Shown in pieces: positions 12,248 through 24,444 of a DNA stretch of 64,000 nt (its first letter is position 1; every line of letters begins with the position of its first letter). Source of the DNA: Evernia prunastri (taxonomy: Eukaryota > Ascomycota > Lecanoromycetes > Lecanorales > Parmeliaceae); contig NKYR01000043.1 of assembly GCA_003184365.1 (NCBI GenBank), positions 233,163 through 297,162 of the forward strand, written 5' to 3'. The notes under the pieces were generated by a model, which worked only from the letters and a program-made list of their open reading frames with translations, was not told the origin of the DNA and did no database searches. Both the position numbers and the translations under genes were made by a program.

Positions 12248-13331
12248 TCATCCGAAGAGAGCGTATTCATCAACCTCGTCACCAACATCCACGTTCTCAC
12301 CAGCTTCCTTCGCACGCGCCTTTTCCCTCTCTTCTGCTCTCTCCCTCTCCCCTTCTTCCCACAAACTCCCTAAGCTCGTCCAAGCTTTCTCCTCCGCCTC
12401 CTGCTGTCGCTTCAACCGTATCCTCAACGGTACCTGCGGCTTGTCAAGCTGGCAGTCCGCCAGACCAGCTACAGGTACCCTTCCCTGCAGATCATCCCCC
12501 ATCGCACTCCTGAGATTCAATTGGAAGCCAGCATAGTAGTGCTCTCGTTGGATATAGATGTGGTGGTTCAATACAGAGGGCTCGACTGTGAGGTGGAATT
12601 CGCGCGGGTGGTATGAGGGTGTTGATGTCTGTTGGGTAGTCGATGGAGGTTTGGGGAGTTCGGCGGAAGAAGCTTTGAGAGCAGTAGGGTTAGGAGTGAA
12701 GGTCTTCGGTAGCTGTGAGGGAGACGGGATTGTTGCTTCTTGGTCGGTACTGATGGAGGAGCGCATTTTCCCCCACTGAGATGTCCCTCTCAAGCCTGTA
12801 AAAGTCGTTCCTTCGCCTGAAGCCTCATTTGGCCGCCGCCGCAGGGAGTTGACTTCCTTGAATTCTTCTTGAGCATAATCAGACTCGTTTTGGGCTGTAG
12901 TACTGTGCTCCTCTTTGCCGGCAGAAGGCAGTTCTGATGGCATGAACTGCGACACAGACGAGCTGGATTCAGCCCTCCCCGACTCGAACCGTAATGGACT
13001 AGCATCAATGATATTCCGGGCGGAATTGGTATTTTGGTATATTGCCAAAGCGGTCTTAGGTATGTGGAGGTTTGGTTCATGCTGCCACCGCCGTTAGCCA
13101 TTGAACTGTAACTTTTTAGCGTCAGATAAAACAGGCCGACACCATACAGTAACGTACCTTGAGATGTTTGTACATGACTACTTCGCCATACTGCTGCAGT
13201 ACCCGCAGGACTTCTCTGCTCTCAGCCAGATTCCGCGGCGGAGGGTAGATCTGGACATGAACAGCTCGGCCTACTGTTCTAGCATAAGCCGGAATTGATT
13301 TCCCTGCAGAAGCAACTCTATGTGCTGCCAT
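12248..13331 (-). CDS. Conserved unknown protein with RRM-like N-terminal half
   Basis: I do not recognise a named family. Exons 13331-13158 and 13081-12248 give 335 aa; the intron has a GTACGT donor and GGCAG acceptor, and other acceptors hit a stop. The first ~27 residues are basic and hydroxylated without acids, which could be a mitochondrial presequence. Residues ~27-90 (VHVQIYPPP, VLRVLQQYGEVVMYKHLK, KTALAIYQN, ARNIIDASPLRFE) have the beta-alpha-beta...beta-alpha-beta spacing of an RNA-recognition motif, including a YGEVVMYK strand. The middle is Ser/Pro-rich and disordered. The C-terminus is charged and helical (WEEGERERAEEREKARAKEA). A mitochondrial RNA-related role is inference only. 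Confidence 0.75.
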
Positions 13332-13914
13332 GCTCTAAATGAGGTTGTTTATACGGATTAATCAGAGCTCTTCAAAGAGAGCTCTCCCGTTACAGTACAC
13401 TAGCGCTTCGGTTATACCTGCTCTTTGGCCAGGCCTGCAGCGCAGATCATTCTCATCCAGAGGATCGATTGAACACCGGCGCATGAACCTCATATCTCTT
13501 GCAGATGAAGAGATCCTTGTTTATGGAAAAGCCCGCGATAGGTGTCCCCTTCTTCAGGCAATGCGCATAAATTATATCATAGACTCCAAGGATTCCACTC
13601 AGAATTCTCGCCCTTAATGTATGACTTCTAATACATCGTCTTCCATATCCCATTTATTGAGAAGTCTCTAGATCACAATTAAGCTTCTCAGGACTCTCAC
13701 CACAACTCATGCTCAAGACCGGAGGAAAAACTCTCGAAGTCATCTCTACGAGAAACCCATCGCTTTCCAAACGAGTCAACGGAGCCGGATATCTGATCGT
13801 GTCTGCGATCCTTCCCCACTACAAGAGAAACTTCGTTTCCACCAGCAATCATCGACGACCCAGATAATATACACGCAGAATGTAAGTTCTCAATTCACAA
13901 TCCCAAATTGTTGT
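13332..13914. other. Intergenic, nothing recognised
   Basis: Short frames on both strands have no domain. This is the presumed promoter of the leftward RRM-like gene. Confidence 0.5.
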
Positions 13915-14628
13915 TCATCTTTCGCATCCCTTTCCCTCACTCTCTAGCATCTTCAAGCTCTTTCGCATTCTAATCTTCTTCTTCACCATAGGCTTCCCAA
14001 TTCCTTCCCTAGACGCACTGTGTCTCATGTCCTTATCGATCTTATATGACTGTGGATGTCGCAGGGAATGCTGTTCCAATCGCGGATCGCAGCTGGCGCC
14101 GAATGATGGGGAGGGTCTGGGAGAAGAAAAGCTGAAGTAGGATGCCATTGGCGGAACTTCATCAGGGGAGAGCGATGGGGAGGTGGGGTCCTCGAGGAGG
14201 GCGGTAGTACGGGTGGGTTCGGGTGGTGGCTGCCCGGTCTGCACCATTTCTTCAACGAGTGCCGATATGCGTGAGAGGTGGTCGGCGGAGCATTGAAGAC
14301 GGTTGAGGCTTTCCCGCCGACGGCAGACTCGAGTTGAGAAGCTGTTTGGGAAGTGATGGGGCGGATTCAGCTCGCGTGCACGTGGAACCAATCCATCAAG
14401 GCATACGCTTGGCCGCCGAGACGTCAGGGTGTGCCGATCAAAATGCTGAGACAGCTCGGCGATGGAGGTAGAGATAGGACATCCGTGCTCAGGGGAGTCA
14501 TTGTAGCCATTATCATAGCCAGGCGTTGACTCGCGAGAAGAGGTGGGAGAGACACCGTCGTTCATTGAGTATGGGTGGTAGAAGGCGGGCTGCCTGGAGG
14601 CGCATGCGAAGGAGAAGTCCTCAAACAT
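13915..14628 (-). CDS. Conserved hypothetical protein, mostly disordered
   Basis: A single exon encodes 237 aa of unknown function. It is Ser/Pro-rich. One ordered patch (residues ~100-132: RRRESLNRLQCSADHLSRI then SALVEEM) could form an amphipathic helix or short coiled coil and looks like the conserved core. The C-terminus is strongly basic (KPMVKKKIRMRKSLKMLESE) and could be a nuclear localisation or nucleic-acid contact. The start was chosen as the first Met of the long frame; upstream lie about 1.5 kb of gene-free DNA. It may be a regulator, but nothing in the sequence proves it. Confidence 0.7.
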   Translation of the reverse strand: MFEDFSFACASRQPAFYHPYSMNDGVSPTSSRESTPGYDNGYNDSPEHGCPISTSIAELSQHFDRHTLTSRRPSVCLDGLVPRARELNPPHHFPNSFSTRVCRRRESLNRLQCSADHLSRISALVEEMVQTGQPPPEPTRTTALLEDPTSPSLSPDEVPPMASYFSFSSPRPSPSFGASCDPRLEQHSLRHPQSYKIDKDMRHSASREGIGKPMVKKKIRMRKSLKMLESEGKGCER

Positions 14629-16165
14629 AGTGACAGAGTGTCAAGATTGAACCCGTGGTAGTCTATATGTATGGCGCTCGCTGACTAGGCAGAGAGAAAC
14701 CAGTCCAAGGGTACCGGGGAGGGTACCGAACTACAGAATAACGACTCTTTTCTCAATGCTCTGGACCTTTCTGGCGGGGTTCCACAAACCCTGTCACGTT
14801 TTGAAGAGGCGTGACTTGAGCAACGTGATGGATAGATGCTTTTATTTATACTTTGACCCTTGCTATAGTGCTGTAGGCTGAATGTAGTGGGAATAATGGA
14901 AAAGATGGGAATAGTGGGAATCCCGGTCGAGAGTTGAGGGTTTTGGCCGTGTTGGCGGCCACGGCAGCCATATTTTTTTCTTTATCAGGCGAGCTTCGAG
15001 ACCGAAAAGACGTTCCGAAAGCTGCAGGACAGTTGTGGCTATCGTACATAGGCAAGCGCCCAGTGTGCTGGGAATTTTAGTACCACGTACCTAGGCGCTG
15101 TGGAGTGCGGTTGGGAGGCTTTGGGGCATCATGGTTCTCCTCCGCGGATCCCAAAGCTAGCAGGTTCTAGCACGAGGGATACAGCGAAACAAACCTCAGG
15201 CTAGGAGGCTAGGTCGCGGTCGGCGGGGGTCGCGACGAACTGCTTTTGTTAGATGGTTGAGCCGCCGTGGACGTAGCCAATCGCATTTTGGCCGAGTCGG
15301 AGAGTGCTGATTATTGACCTTTCGGATCGTTGGACGGAAATGACCCGGGTGTAAGAAAGAAAGAGAAAAAGAGAAGGAAAAAGATTTTCGATACAGATAG
15401 GAGATAAAAGACTTGATAGAGTAGTGTATAAAAGTGGGTAACAAAACTCATGTGGCGGATTTGGGAGGGAATGGAATGGAATGGAATGAAAAGGAAACAG
15501 AAGTTACTCCGTATAGAGAGAGAGACGCAAAAATCAGATCGTTTTTGTGGTATCTAGAGAGAGATAATTTTTCGGAGATGAGATGATGCATGATCCAAAG
15601 TAAAAGTAAAAGTATTCATTGGTGTTCCTACAGTTGCCTAACTACCTAACTTACCTACCTTAAGGTACCTTAGAGTGACCTACCTACCTAACCTACACCC
15701 TGAAAAGGTCCCCCTACCTTACCCTAAGGTACCTATATTCCTCCGTAGGTAGTACAGAAATATTAGATACCTTACTTCTAGGGACTACTACAATCATACT
15801 ATCATACTAGATACTTCATCTTTTAATTCGTAAAGTATGCAGTCGCACCATCTCGTCCCGCCGCACAAACGATGATAACCTTGTCAGGAAGGAATAGCCT
15901 CTTAGTCTTACGTAGCTTTCTTCATACTTTCATACGTAGCGTGGCATTTGTTCCCAAGATATTATTATCAGGTATTTCATCCTTCCTATGCGTATAATCG
16001 TATGCCCTCTCGGATCAATAGTCGGGCTTTGCCCATTAACTGGAGCAAGACGAATGAGTGGTCGTAATAAGAATATTGGTATAGTAGGCCTAGTAGCACC
16101 GATAGTCCAGCTATGATCAATGCAACCCTCCTTTAGGAATACAACATCACCAACACCAGACTACC
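14629..16165. other. Intergenic with TACCTA/TAGGTA-rich tract
   Basis: No gene is seen. Purine-rich DNA runs at about 15350-15390 and 15465-15500. From about 15635 to 15760 the sequence is dominated by TACCTA and its complement TAGGTA, with AAGGTACCTT palindromes, making a locally self-complementary patch. Confidence 0.5.
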
Positions 16166-19100
16166 TTATCGCACGGGATCCGCAAGCTTGTTCCTTCTCC
16201 GGATCTCACTCCACCGGCTCAAAGCGCCTAGCTCTAACAGACTCATCCTGCGCGTAGTACCGCTAGGGTTGCCGATGATGACAGGCTTCCACTCATCCTC
16301 TGGTCCGGACAAGATGTTCGTCCCAAATCGCTCGGATGGAATGATCTGAACGACCTTGAAGCGCGTGAGGATGGCAATCAGGAGCAATGTCAGAATCAGA
16401 AGCACTCCTGCCATCACTGCCGTCGCCGTTTGGGCCCCTAGATGTCTCTCAACAACGCCACCCCAAGCCGTGGCGCCAGCAGCAAAGACAAAAGCAAAAC
16501 TCTGCACCATGGCGAAGCCCGCAGTCACTCGAGGAAAGCAAGAGAAGTTGGTCCTCTTCTTCCTAATCTCCTCCGGTAGCACCCGTCGAGGTCTTCCAGT
16601 CATGCCAGGCTGCAAGTCAGAAGTATCATAAGTCTCCATAAGTATCCCTTGACATTCAGCAATGGCGAGATTCGAAAGGAAACCGATCAAGCCAGCGAAA
16701 ATGATGGGCACCATGTAATGAATGGGTTGACCACCGGAAGCCAAGGTGTAGGCCAACCCTGCAAAAGGCAATGAGATCATGAAGATGGCCCTTCTGACCA
16801 GGTGAGTTGTCCAGGTAACGCGCTTCTCAAATGTCATGCTGTCTGTTCTCTGAGCATGGTGTCTTGCTCGGCTGAACAGCGAGGCTTTTTGGAAGGGTAT
16901 CGCTAAGAGAGCTCCAAGAGGAATGATCGCAACACCCAGGCCAACGTATTGAGGGTGAAAGCGATAGTACTTGGAGAGCAGAGCCCCAAGAAGCTGTGAA
17001 TCGGTAAGTTGCGAGTCCACCATGTTGATGTGAGAAACTCACCACTATTACCAAAACTACCTGACCGTAGATCCATCCAACGTAGAGCGAAAGAATTGCA
17101 AAGCCTGGTTGCAAGAGCATGCGAACGGCGAGCACGTGGCCTGCGATGACCTCTTCCCACCACCAAATTGGCCCTGTTGACTCGAGGTGCATTTTGATCT
17201 CCCCTCGAGCCACTCTTCTAGAAACCTCACCTCCGCTGCGAACCTCAGCCATCGATCTACGGTAAGCGGATCTGCGGACTTCTGGCGAGAGAATATTGAG
17301 TACGAGCACAGCGGCGTTAATGACAATCGTAATCCAGAAGCCCCAAGAAACATCCAAACCACTTATGATACCTGCGCCAATGAGGAACCCAATCCCGAGC
17401 GATCCAATAGCACACCATGTCCAGATACCAAGCCAGACGCCCATACCTCCTCCGTGCCTACGAACATCATTGACGTTAACAGTTTCTTGATGAGGGTTGC
17501 CGCTTTGCAACGAAGCACCGAAGAGGTCTAGTAAGGTAGTAATGAAGTTTATGTTTGCGAAGCCCATTACGATACCTGCGAATATCCTTGGGAGTAAGAG
17601 TCCAACACGGTAGGTCGCTACAGTTGGGATCCTTTGCGAGTTGATTGCAAGAGCTTGTGGAAACTGCAACGGCAAGAGTATGGCTAGTGCAGCCAGTGTG
17701 TACGGCTTTCGCCCATGAAGCAGTGGTAATGGGTAGAAAAGTGCCGTGGTAAGGGCCAAGCCAAGGAAGAAAAGTACATTTCCCAAAATAGTGTAATGGT
17801 GCTCATCCGCAATAGCATATTGTATAGCAGGCACCTCACCAGCATAGATTCCAATGACCAGGCCCATGAATGCTGTCGTGATACAAGTCACAGTAGCAAC
17901 GAATCTCTTGCGTGAGGTGCTCCAATCTCGAGCAATTGGCGAGCGACGGTGAGATCTGCTGAGACTGAAACCCTGTGACTCGCGGATACTGAAGTGACGA
18001 CGGTCATTCAAGGTGTAATCCTTATTGGCAGAGCGTTCCCTGTGGTGTGAAGTCCTTTGTTTATCGTCGGCGTCACGCAGTGAAGCAGCAGTATCTTGGC
18101 GAGATTGAAATCCACGGCCGCCAGGTCTTGCCGTCCGATGGTCTTCACCAGCCATTGCTTCTTGTATCACCGGATGGTAGTTGAGCCCAGCCGTCTTAAA
18201 GTCTGCCACATACGGAACATGTTCGCACTCACTTTCTCCATCACCAATTTCAGGGTCTGGCAAGTTAATCTCCTCTGGCTGTGGGACTCGGCCCTTTTTC
18301 AGGCGTTTTGAGCTCAGGCGAGACTGAGTCGGTGGCTGCTGGTGAGTATTGACGTAGTCTCGGATTGCCTCTCTGGAAATAGTGCTTTCAGATGCTCCGT
18401 GGGCTCGCAAGAGCAAAGCATGTTGCTCTTTCGCGGTGGGCTGCACGTTTGGTGGCGGCTGAGGAGCACGTGGCGGTGGCTTCATCTCTAAACGTAGCTT
18501 AGAAGTGTGAGATCGTGCTCTTATCACCGCCCAGTCGTTTGCAGTGAAAGATTGTTTTCGTGATGCTTCTTGACCTCGGCTAGCCGCCTCTGAAGCGCTT
18601 GGCGATTCAGAGGGTCGATTTATATCTTGCTGCTTCATCTCCGTCTCACCACTAACCTCAAGGAATGGTATTGCGGAAGGCTGCCTTGTTTGCGCAGGGT
18701 ATGGTGTCGCATCCCGAGCTTTCCTGAAATGGCCCTGGTAGAGAGCATCGCCCTTGGGCTCTTCGATCGTTACTTGCTGAGGGGACAACGACGTGTAATT
18801 ATCTTCTTCATCGCCAGTTCCAGACAAGGATGATAAGGCTTGGCTGCTGTTGACTGACTCGGTTGAATGTACGCGATCATGGGCCTTTAGTGGCGTGCTT
18901 TCACCTTCGTTCTTGTCGGCAGCTTCACCAGCGATTGTCAAAGCTTGGTTGAGTAGAGACTCGAGATCCTGAATGACTTTCGTAAAAGCGGTGCCGTTCT
19001 TCTGCTGATTTCGCAAGGTCCGCAACCGGTCCCGACTGTCTGTGCTTTCCAATCTCCCCACCTGGATCTTATCGCTAAGTGCTGTGTACCCCTTACCAGC

Positions 19101-20720
19101 CGACAGCGTGCCCGTATCTTGGGCAGCACGTCTGGAACGACGATGTGGTCTAGCCGTCAAGTTGGATATCGGTGTAGAGCCACTCTTTCTACGCCTCGTG
19201 ATTGAGCGCAGAGAAGGCGTTTGCAGACCAGTCCGGGAACTAATCTCAGAGAGCATTGACATGGCTCTACTGGCTGTTGAAAGCTTGGGGGCTTTCTGAG
19301 AGGAGTGGCGAACTTCCGCACCCGAAGCGTCTTCTCCACCTGAATCAATCCTTTCCTCTCGCCCTCCTTTGACTGGAGAAACAACTTGAGGAGGCTTTGG
19401 CAAAAGAGGAGAGTCTTGGCTAAGGGCGTCTTCATCTGCGTTGAGGGGAACAGATTCTAGGCTGGACACCGAGGGCGAGTAGCTGCTCAAAGATGGCTTC
19501 TTAGGTGCTGCAGACGGATCCGCAGTCAAGGTAAGTGCACTGACGTCTTTCATCGTGCTTTGCCTCATTGGTGGTAATTGTGCCAGTAAAGCCGAGATCT
19601 TTGGACCATCTAAGGGATCTTGTCCCTCATCCGGATTGCTAGAGAAGTCAAGGTGGTTCTCCTGCTCCGAAACTCTTCCATTTCCCTCGTTATTATCCCC
19701 AATAATATAGACAGGCGCACCAGAGGGATCGTCATGCGAGTAGCCGCGATCAGCACTAGACTCAGGGACAGGTTGAGCTGCTTGACCCACGGCCGCTTCA
19801 CCAGGCCGAGATTTCCCAAGCACATCTTTAGGTTGTTTGACGAGGCTCGTCGATGGCAGCTTTTCTTGTGACGACGCCTTGTGTAGACTTGACTTCGACC
19901 GATCAGCAATGATGTGGTCATGCTCGGCCACTTTAGTCAACGCATTAATGGCTTTATGGGGACTCCCGTCTCCGAGTCCTGCATATGTCGGCACAGCTAG
20001 CGAATCGTCGCCAGTCGTATCTGATTTGTCTTCTCGAGGCGGAGAAGTAGCTCTCGAAATCTGTTCATTTTTGCTGGGGGCCTCAGATTGATAGCTGCTC
20101 GGAACATGTAAAGGATCGGGTCTCCTAATCTTGTTCACATCGACTGCAGGCGGTAAAGTGCGAAGGTGGAATCGTGGTATGCGGGTCCCCGTCGATGTCT
20201 TCGATGCCGATGATTTTACCCGTTTCAGTCCGTCGTTGAAGGAAGCTTCGCGGCCGAGAGTGTCAGCATACGATCGTTGATTCAGGCCTGACATGGCAGG
20301 CGAGCGAGGCCCCTCCACTGTTGAGTTACGGTCGTCCTGCCTGTTTGGATGGCTTGGTCGTCTCGGAAAATTATCAGCGGCGTCATCACCGACCTGACCG
20401 GCAGGTCCATCGAACCTTATGGCTCCCATATATGGAGGCTCGTACGCCGGCCGAGTGAGCTCAGCAATGGCTTGAGCCGAACTGAATTTGCGGCTTTGTG
20501 GAAGAGAATGGGGCTGTTCGAGCTGGCTCTCGTCAGTATCCTGAGCTGAGGAGCTGTAGTTTGGAGTAGAAAAAGGTGTTTTCGGAGGGTGTTGGCGGTT
20601 GCGAGAAAGTAGTAAAGAGTGGATGCGGTCTCTAAGATCAGCGTCTACCGCTGAGGATGTAGTCAAGCCCCGCTCAGGTACCAAAGGTGCGTCGATCCGG
20701 CGAGCAGCAACCTTTTCCAT
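16166..20720 (-). CDS. Giant MFS protein, polyamine-transporter-like, with ~935-aa cytosolic N-terminus
   Basis: Exons 20720-17061 and 16993-16166 give 1495 aa; the 67-nt intron is phase 0 (CAG|GTAGTT...TTCACAG). Residues 1 to ~935 are disordered, rich in Ser, Pro, Asp and Arg, with many SP/TP and basic-Ser sites, suggesting heavy phospho-regulation. Residues ~940-1495 hold about 12 membrane helices: TM1 in RKRFVATVTCITTAFMGLVI, the FYPLPLLHGRKPY loop 2-3 motif, and IAECQGILMETYDTSDLQPG after TM10, a stretch I know from fungal proteins annotated as polyamine transport proteins. The intron falls between TM7 and TM8. Normal MFS proteins are 450-600 aa, so the tail is exceptional, yet the frame is open throughout with no sign of a chance fusion. 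Transport of polyamines is family-based, not shown. Confidence 0.85.
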
Positions 20721-21921
20721 AAGCAGGACTTGAAAGAGAGTTTAGAGCATGGAGAGATTGACGAGAAGAGGATGTAGGCTGTTATTAGTTGATACAAGAA
20801 GAGAAGGATCACGGAGAAAGGGACGCTGAGTCTGACGAGAAGAGAGAGGTAAAAGAAATGCGAGCAATTGCCTCGACATCATTACAAGGCGCATGCTTTT
20901 AGTACACTGGGAAAGAACGAGTCTTCAAACGTAGCGGGAACCACCCTCGACGGTAAACAACGCCAGTAACCTTTTGGCTCAGTCCCGGAAAAGCATTATC
21001 TGCTACGCATCACTAGGCCCATGGAGTTGCACACGCCGACGTACTCACTACAACGCCCTAAAGAGCGCGTTGTTGATTTATGGCTCTTCATTCATCCTTT
21101 GATCTGGACTCATATCATCGGTCCGAAATCACTGCAGAGTAGATGCATGTCTATGAGAACGAGCATAGGAAGGAGAGGAAATCAACAAGTGACTTTGCCA
21201 TTGCTTGGTGTCGCCTGACTGGGAGCATTTATTTGTCCGCTCTCCGAAATCTCTTGGCATCGGAGCTATCCCGTGACCCCTATTTTGGTGGTGCAGTTTC
21301 CCCCACGCTTACCTCACGCGCTCATTTGACCTCCTTGCTCCACGGCTGATGCAGGTCGGAGGTCAGCTCGTAAAGGTGGATGGCCTCAAGGCTGTGCAGA
21401 TACCTACGAGTAGAGACTCACATGTCTGTTCGCTGAACTAAAAACACTTGTCCCCCATTCTCGACCTCCGAGCTGTGCGAAGGAAGCAACAGCTTAGCTA
21501 GCCATGTGTTGGATGCATAAATTGGATAGGTAGGCCGGAGGAAGCTAACGATACCAGGAAGATTCCCATGCGTGATGCAAGGTCCACCGAGTTCATCGAC
21601 GGCCTGAGGAGATATTTTTGCAATGATCTCGTAAAGCTGACCTCGTAAAGCTCAACCCTGATAAGGCTATTTATTGCCTCTATCCCTGACCTCTACAAAT
21701 ATGGTAACGGGCAGCGGGATCGTCCGGCTGCAGCTGTATATAAACATAAGGCGGGTTTGCTCCGTGTTTGCTTCTGTAAGATCTTGCCTAATCCTCGGTT
21801 TGTTCGAAAAGAAGAACTCCTCAGCCATCGCCGCCACCTCTTTTTTCTTTTTTGTAAAGAAAAAGGACTCGCTCATTTTCATATCATCGTGCATCCAGTG
21901 TTAGCCTTGATCTCAAGAACC
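20721..21921. other. Divergent intergenic region
   Basis: This lies between the giant MFS gene (leftward) and the secreted-protein gene (rightward). No gene is supported. A short direct repeat built on CTCGTAAAGCT occurs at about 21628-21655. Confidence 0.5.
21737..21744 (+). promoter_or_regulatory. Candidate TATA box of the small secreted protein gene
   Basis: TATATAAA lies about 185 bases before the ATG at 21922, in an otherwise mixed-composition region. Confidence 0.4.
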
Positions 21922-22471
21922 ATGCGTTTCCTCCCGCTTCTCCCGTTTGCTTCACTTGCTCTCGCGATTCCAAACCCTGTCGGCAACACCAAGCGTCAGT
22001 CTTCTTGCACCAGCCAAGCATGGGCGATACAGCAATACCTTACGTGCACCAACTGTACTTACCCTGGTTCAACCCAAGAGACGACTTCACTGGTCTTCAA
22101 CTTCGCGGATCCCAATTTCAACCCAGCTGTTACAGCTACGTGCGAGCTGAGCCTATTGCCTGGGTCGACGCTCATCGGATTCGACTACGTTCCATGCGGA
22201 GCGGGCGTGGCGTTCTACTACGATGGAGCCGATCTCAACGTAGAACGGACGGGTGTCACATGCGGAAAGTAAGCGTTCTTGCTCCTGCAATTGTACTTAA
22301 GAAGTCACGGCACTGACCGACATTCTTAGCCACACCTACACCTTCAGCGGCGGTGTCGGAGTTTCAGGTGCAACGTTCTGTTATGGACTCTTCGGTGGAA
22401 CATATTGTGAGACACCGACTCAACTCAATGTACCCGTGTCGTTCATCCAGCAGACAAGTGCAAAGTTATGA
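21922..22471 (+). CDS. Small secreted cysteine-containing protein (effector-like)
   Basis: The function is unknown. Exons 21922-22268 and 22330-22471 give 162 aa; the spliced codon is Asn. The ATG at 21922 is preferred over an upstream in-frame Met at 21757 because it begins a clear signal peptide (MRFLPLLPFASLALAIP). A KR dibasic site at residues ~29-30 precedes Gln-Ser-Ser-Cys, suggesting Kex2-type trimming. The mature part has about eight Cys (SSC, LTCTNC, TCELS, VPCGAG, VTCGN, TFCYG, TYCET), an even number compatible with four disulfides, and is rich in beta-forming residues and Gly. Size, Cys count and secretion signal fit a candidate effector or surface protein. No known fold is evident. 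Confidence 0.8.
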
Positions 22472-23154
22472 TGCTGGACAAGCTTGTCTGCCATCTGGGC
22501 CGTTGGGGAAACGGTGAGGGAGAGTATGAGGTGCCCAAGGAGTGTGATGTGGCTAAGTTGATTCAGCAGCGTGGCGGTGCGGATGAGTCATTGCTTGCCC
22601 GGCAAAAAGGCTTAGACATAGACTGGGAAATGTTAAGCATATAATGCCGATAGATCCAAGACGCAAGATAAAGCAAAGATATACAGCAAGAGGTTCACGA
22701 GCTAGTCTGCCACATGTTTTCGCTGCAATCTGACAGCGTTCTTCCCATACTGCTGATATGCTAGAAAGATGGCCTTGATTGAGCCTCGGTCCATGCTAAC
22801 TGCAATGTAGCGACAAGATTACTATTCAGACATCTTTAGCCGCCCTCGTTGTGAAGTACATGTTCAACTGCATAAGTGGGTTGGAATCAGCCAATCAGTG
22901 GCCTTGCATTCACATGCTACCATGTATCGTTTGGCTACCTCAGTAGCAAATATCACACTAGTGTAGTCTCCAGCATGGGTGTCACTGCACATAAAAGCTG
23001 TCTCTCCTACGTCCTACATAGTTCATTAGTTATTACATTGCATGCAAATATACAAGGCTACATGTACAAGAGACCACTAAGACCATAATTACTCATCATT
23101 ATTTACAACACCTATCCAAGCTCCCAATATAGAGAAACAGGGTACCCAGCGAAC
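22472..23154. other. Intergenic, nothing recognised
   Basis: Only short frames without features; the end part is the presumed promoter of the dehalogenase gene. Confidence 0.5.
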
Positions 23155-24081
23155 ATGGGGGAAAAAGAGATATCACCCGACTTCCCTTTTAAGCTTCAGC
23201 GCGTCAAGATCCTCGATGCCGAAATGGCCTACGTAGATACTGCACCAACGCAAAATCATCAGCAACAACAACAACCCGTTTTGCTCTTCCTCCACGGCAA
23301 CCCAACTTCTTCGTACCTGTGGCGGAACATAATCCCCCATGTCTCCGACCGATCACGTTGCCTTGCCCCAGACCTCATCGGCATGGGCGCATCGGATAAA
23401 CTCCCCCATTTGACCTACCGATTCCTCGAACATGCCCTTTATCTCGATGAATTCTGCGCCGCCGTCATCCCGAGGGAGCAGAGGGTCATCCTCGTTGTGC
23501 ACGATTGGGGCTCCGCTCTAGGCTTTCACTGGGCACGTCGTAATGAGCATCGCGTGGCGGGCCTGGCCTTTATGGAATTCGTCCCTCCAATGCCGTCGTG
23601 GGAGATCCTCGAAAAGGGTGGTGGGGCGAGCATGTTCCAGGCATTCCGCGGCCCGCCAGAAGTTGGCCGGAAGCTCATCATTGAGGAGAATATGTTTGTC
23701 GAGAAAGTTCTCCCAGGAGGCGTGGTGAGAGGATTGACAGAGCAGGAAATGGACCATTATCGAGCCCCTTTCCTGGACCCTGCCTGTCGCGAACCTCTGT
23801 ATCGCTGGCCGAATGAGGTACCCATTGAGGGCAAACCCGCTGATGTGTACGCCATTGTGGAAAAGTATCATGCGTGGTTATTGGGAAACGAGATCCCGAA
23901 GCTGTTTTTCTATGCCACTCCGGGGGTGATTATTGGAGAGGAACTGGCTGGCTGGTACCGAAAGATGTTGAAGGAGACCGTGAGTGTGGACATTGGACCA
24001 GGGAGGCATTATCTGCAGGAAGACAATCCGCATGTGATTGGCACAGAGCTTGCGAGATGGATTGCAGATCATGTAAATTGA
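23155..24081 (+). CDS. Haloalkane dehalogenase, HLD-II type (alpha/beta hydrolase)
   Basis: Predicted to replace a carbon-bound halide with hydroxyl through an alkyl-enzyme ester. Single exon, 308 aa, the usual length (290-310). All five catalytic elements of subfamily II are visible: oxyanion/halide Asn49 in HGNPTSSYLW, nucleophile Asp117 and halide-holding Trp118 in VVHDWGSALG, acid Glu141 in the MEFV strand after beta-6, and base His285 in GRHYLQEDNP. The cap carries the family pattern FQAFRGP...ENMFVEKVLPG and the WPNEVPIEGKPADV segment. A Gln run (36-40) is a local insertion near the N-terminus. No signal peptide, so probably cytosolic. Family relatives include the luciferase-type Renilla branch, so the natural substrate need not be halogenated. 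Confidence 0.9.
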   Translation: MGEKEISPDFPFKLQRVKILDAEMAYVDTAPTQNHQQQQQPVLLFLHGNPTSSYLWRNIIPHVSDRSRCLAPDLIGMGASDKLPHLTYRFLEHALYLDEFCAAVIPREQRVILVVHDWGSALGFHWARRNEHRVAGLAFMEFVPPMPSWEILEKGGGASMFQAFRGPPEVGRKLIIEENMFVEKVLPGGVVRGLTEQEMDHYRAPFLDPACREPLYRWPNEVPIEGKPADVYAIVEKYHAWLLGNEIPKLFFYATPGVIIGEELAGWYRKMLKETVSVDIGPGRHYLQEDNPHVIGTELARWIADHVN

Positions 24082-24444
24082 AGATGGGGGCAGTAAGGTC
24101 CAGCTAGTTGATGGTGACTTGTACTCCTTCAAGTGCTCTGTTGCTGGTCCGTGATGTAGATGAATTTGGAGTGTGAATTCATTAGTATTGGCGGCCAAAG
24201 AAAACAGAAATCTGGCCCCAGCTCATGGTGGTGCTCACTCAATGATGTCGCTTTTAGAATGTGGGCTGGGTGACGGAGGTGATGTAGCCCGGATCTCTTC
24301 GACCATGGTTGGATGTAGGCATACTTGGAGACGGTGCGCAGGGATCCAGCGATAGGCATGGTGGAGGGCCATGTGCTCCGCGGCCTCGAAGTGGAGCCTA
24401 GGATGTTGGATAATAGAGCTTGACTGCGACTCTCATATGTCGAT

